Positions 62,862 through 64,000 of a stretch of 64,000 nucleotides of DNA are shown here, piece after piece (positions within the stretch are counted from its first letter, which is position 1; each line of letters begins with the position of its first letter). The DNA is taken from NCBI GenBank assembly GCA_009694375.1, contig SHVB01000001.1:258366-322365 (forward strand). Direction: 5' to 3'. Below the pieces are notes generated by a model. The model ran no database searches. It saw nothing but the letters and a program-made list of their open reading frames with translations, and had not been told where the DNA came from. A program made the position numbers and the translations under genes. Source of the stretch: Acidimicrobiia bacterium. Lineage in GTDB: Bacteria > Actinomycetota > Acidimicrobiia > Acidimicrobiales > VFJN01.

Positions 62862-63977
62862 CTAGTCGGACGCCCGGCGACTGCGGAATCCTGGAGAGAA
62901 CAACGTGTAGAGGATGAGAGCGGCGGCCGAGATGGCAATCGGTACATAGAGATCACCGCGACCACTGGTATAGGTGGGGTACAAGGCGATCGAGGACAGT
63001 ATGAGGGTCCAGGTCCACAGAATCAGCACGCTGCGACGTTGCCCATGACCCAAGCGCATCAAGCGGTGGTGCATATGGTCTTTATCCGCCACCGTTATCC
63101 CCGAACCCCGACGGGCGCGGCGGATAATCGAGAAGACGGCATCGCTGATGGGCACCCCGAGGATCACGAGCGGAATGAACAGCGGGGCAAAGAAGAAGAA
63201 CGTCTGGCCCGAGAACTGCGCATCGGTATTGCCCCCCACGCTGATAGTGGCGGCGGCCATGAGCAGCCCGAGCAACAGCGCCCCCGCATCGCCCATCATG
63301 ATGCGAGCGGGATGGAAGTTGTGGGGCAGGAAGCCCAGGCAGGCGCCCAACATCGCCGCCACGATGACCGGCCCCACGTTGTCGGGGCTGATGGCCCCCA
63401 CACCGTTGAGACGCTCGCAGTACAAGAGCAGAGCGGCCGAGCCGATGGCCATGATCCCCGCCGCCAGTCCGTCCAGCCCATCGATGTAGTTGATAGCGGT
63501 GGTCATCCCGATGACCCACACCACCGTCAACAGCGCCGACATATCCGGGGAGAGGGAGATCAGGCCCACAAAGGGGATGCGGAAGAACAGGATCGTCACA
63601 CCCGCCACCGACAGCACACTGGCGGCCAGCACGGTCCCGGCGAGTTTGGCCGGCGGGGATACGTCACGCAGGTCGTCAACCTGCCCCACCACAAAGATGA
63701 GTATTGCGGCGATCACCACGCCGAGCGGCACGGTGGAGGCCGCAAAGACGGCGTCGAACCTGGTCCCCTGCCAGGCCACCGCCATGCCCACCAGAAAACC
63801 CAGGAGAATGCCAGCGCCACCGAGAATGGCCATCGGCTGGGTGTGTATGCGCCGGGCGTCGGGCATCACCACTGCGCTGGTCCGGAAGGACAACCAGCGG
63901 AAGAACGGCGTAACCGCCAGGGTGGTCAGGCCCGCCGCGGCGATGACGGGGAGAAAACCCGTCAGATATTCACCCAT
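62862..63977 (-). CDS. WecA/MraY-like undecaprenyl-phosphate N-acetylhexosamine-1-phosphate transferase
   Basis: A 371-residue polytopic enzyme with about eleven membrane helices. Signature motifs: PDARRIHTQPMAILGGAG, VGQVDDLRD, NYIDGLDGLAAG, HNFHPARIMMGDAGALLLG and the late DHMHHRLMRLGHGQRRSV. It moves GlcNAc-1-P (or a related sugar) from its UDP derivative to undecaprenyl phosphate; in actinobacteria this first step serves arabinogalactan-type or other wall polymers. The HxHHR-type motif is that of WecA/Rfe rather than MraY. Bases 63978-64000 may hold the last codons of an upstream gene. Confidence 0.92.
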   Translation of the reverse strand: MGEYLTGFLPVIAAAGLTTLAVTPFFRWLSFRTSAVVMPDARRIHTQPMAILGGAGILLGFLVGMAVAWQGTRFDAVFAASTVPLGVVIAAILIFVVGQVDDLRDVSPPAKLAGTVLAASVLSVAGVTILFFRIPFVGLISLSPDMSALLTVVWVIGMTTAINYIDGLDGLAAGIMAIGSAALLLYCERLNGVGAISPDNVGPVIVAAMLGACLGFLPHNFHPARIMMGDAGALLLGLLMAAATISVGGNTDAQFSGQTFFFFAPLFIPLVILGVPISDAVFSIIRRARRGSGITVADKDHMHHRLMRLGHGQRRSVLILWTWTLILSSIALYPTYTSGRGDLYVPIAISAAALILYTLFSPGFRSRRASD

Positions 63978-64000
63978 GCATCAGGCTGGGTACGGCATGA

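Overview
The window is high-GC DNA from an actinobacterium. Supporting signs are a 33-residue bS22-type ribosomal protein, an Rpf-type transglycosylase, an F420-type (LLM) oxidoreductase, an IdeR/DtxR-like iron box, class II fructose bisphosphatase (GlpX) and an actinobacterial gene order (tatD, rpf, rsmA, ispE ... glmU, prs, rplY, pth ... mfd). The class Acidimicrobiia is my best guess, but that is inference. Coding density is very high, short ATGA/GTGA/TGATG overlaps are common, and no insertion sequence, phage gene, CRISPR array or rRNA was seen.

Layout. (1) 1-756: 5' part of mfd, cut by the window edge. (2) 768-23407: a surface-glycan cluster of about 22.6 kb lying between mfd and pth. 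It holds a PglF/PglE/PglD-like amino-sugar set, a PglC-like initiating phosphosugar transferase, glycosyltransferases, a polysaccharide deacetylase, a nonulosonic acid branch (NeuC, NeuB and NeuA homologues), a PglK-like ABC transporter, a PqqD-HprK-like fusion protein and a UDP-sugar dehydrogenase. (3) 23470-32012: housekeeping block with pth, rplY, prs, a truncated glmU, tRNA-Gln, bS22, ispE, rsmA, an Rpf-like protein and tatD. (4) 32038-50702: mixed metabolism and envelope genes: an LPXTG protein, rmuC, amidase, rhomboid, treS, enoyl-CoA hydratase, meaB, a NifU-like protein, membrane proteins, an L,D-transpeptidase, glpX and several unknowns. (5) 50723-58238: a complete F-type ATP synthase operon on the minus strand in the order atpZ-I-B-E-F-H-A-G-D-C, whose b subunit has an unusual N-terminus. 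(6) 58392-63977: a membrane-anchored protein of unknown function, a hydantoinase A-like protein, an FTR1-type iron permease with a partner lipoprotein under an IdeR-like box, and a WecA-like transferase.

How the genes fit together. The glycan cluster encodes homologues of all six steps from UDP-GlcNAc to a CMP-activated legionaminic acid-like sugar: 4,6-dehydratase, aminotransferase, acetyltransferase, hydrolysing 2-epimerase, PEP-dependent synthase and cytidylyltransferase. The PglC-like transferase and the PglK-like transporter suggest the same bacillosamine-type intermediate also primes an undecaprenyl-linked glycan. The cluster splits the otherwise conserved glmU-prs-rplY-pth-mfd neighbourhood. 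The least explained pieces are the PqqD-HprK-like fusion without a Walker A lysine, two unassigned GT-B-like proteins around NeuA, a 2-hydroxyacid dehydrogenase coupled to NeuB, the extended AtpF and the shortened GlmU. No stretch longer than 300 bases lacks a gene; the longest gaps are about 120-170 bases and are described where they contain something.
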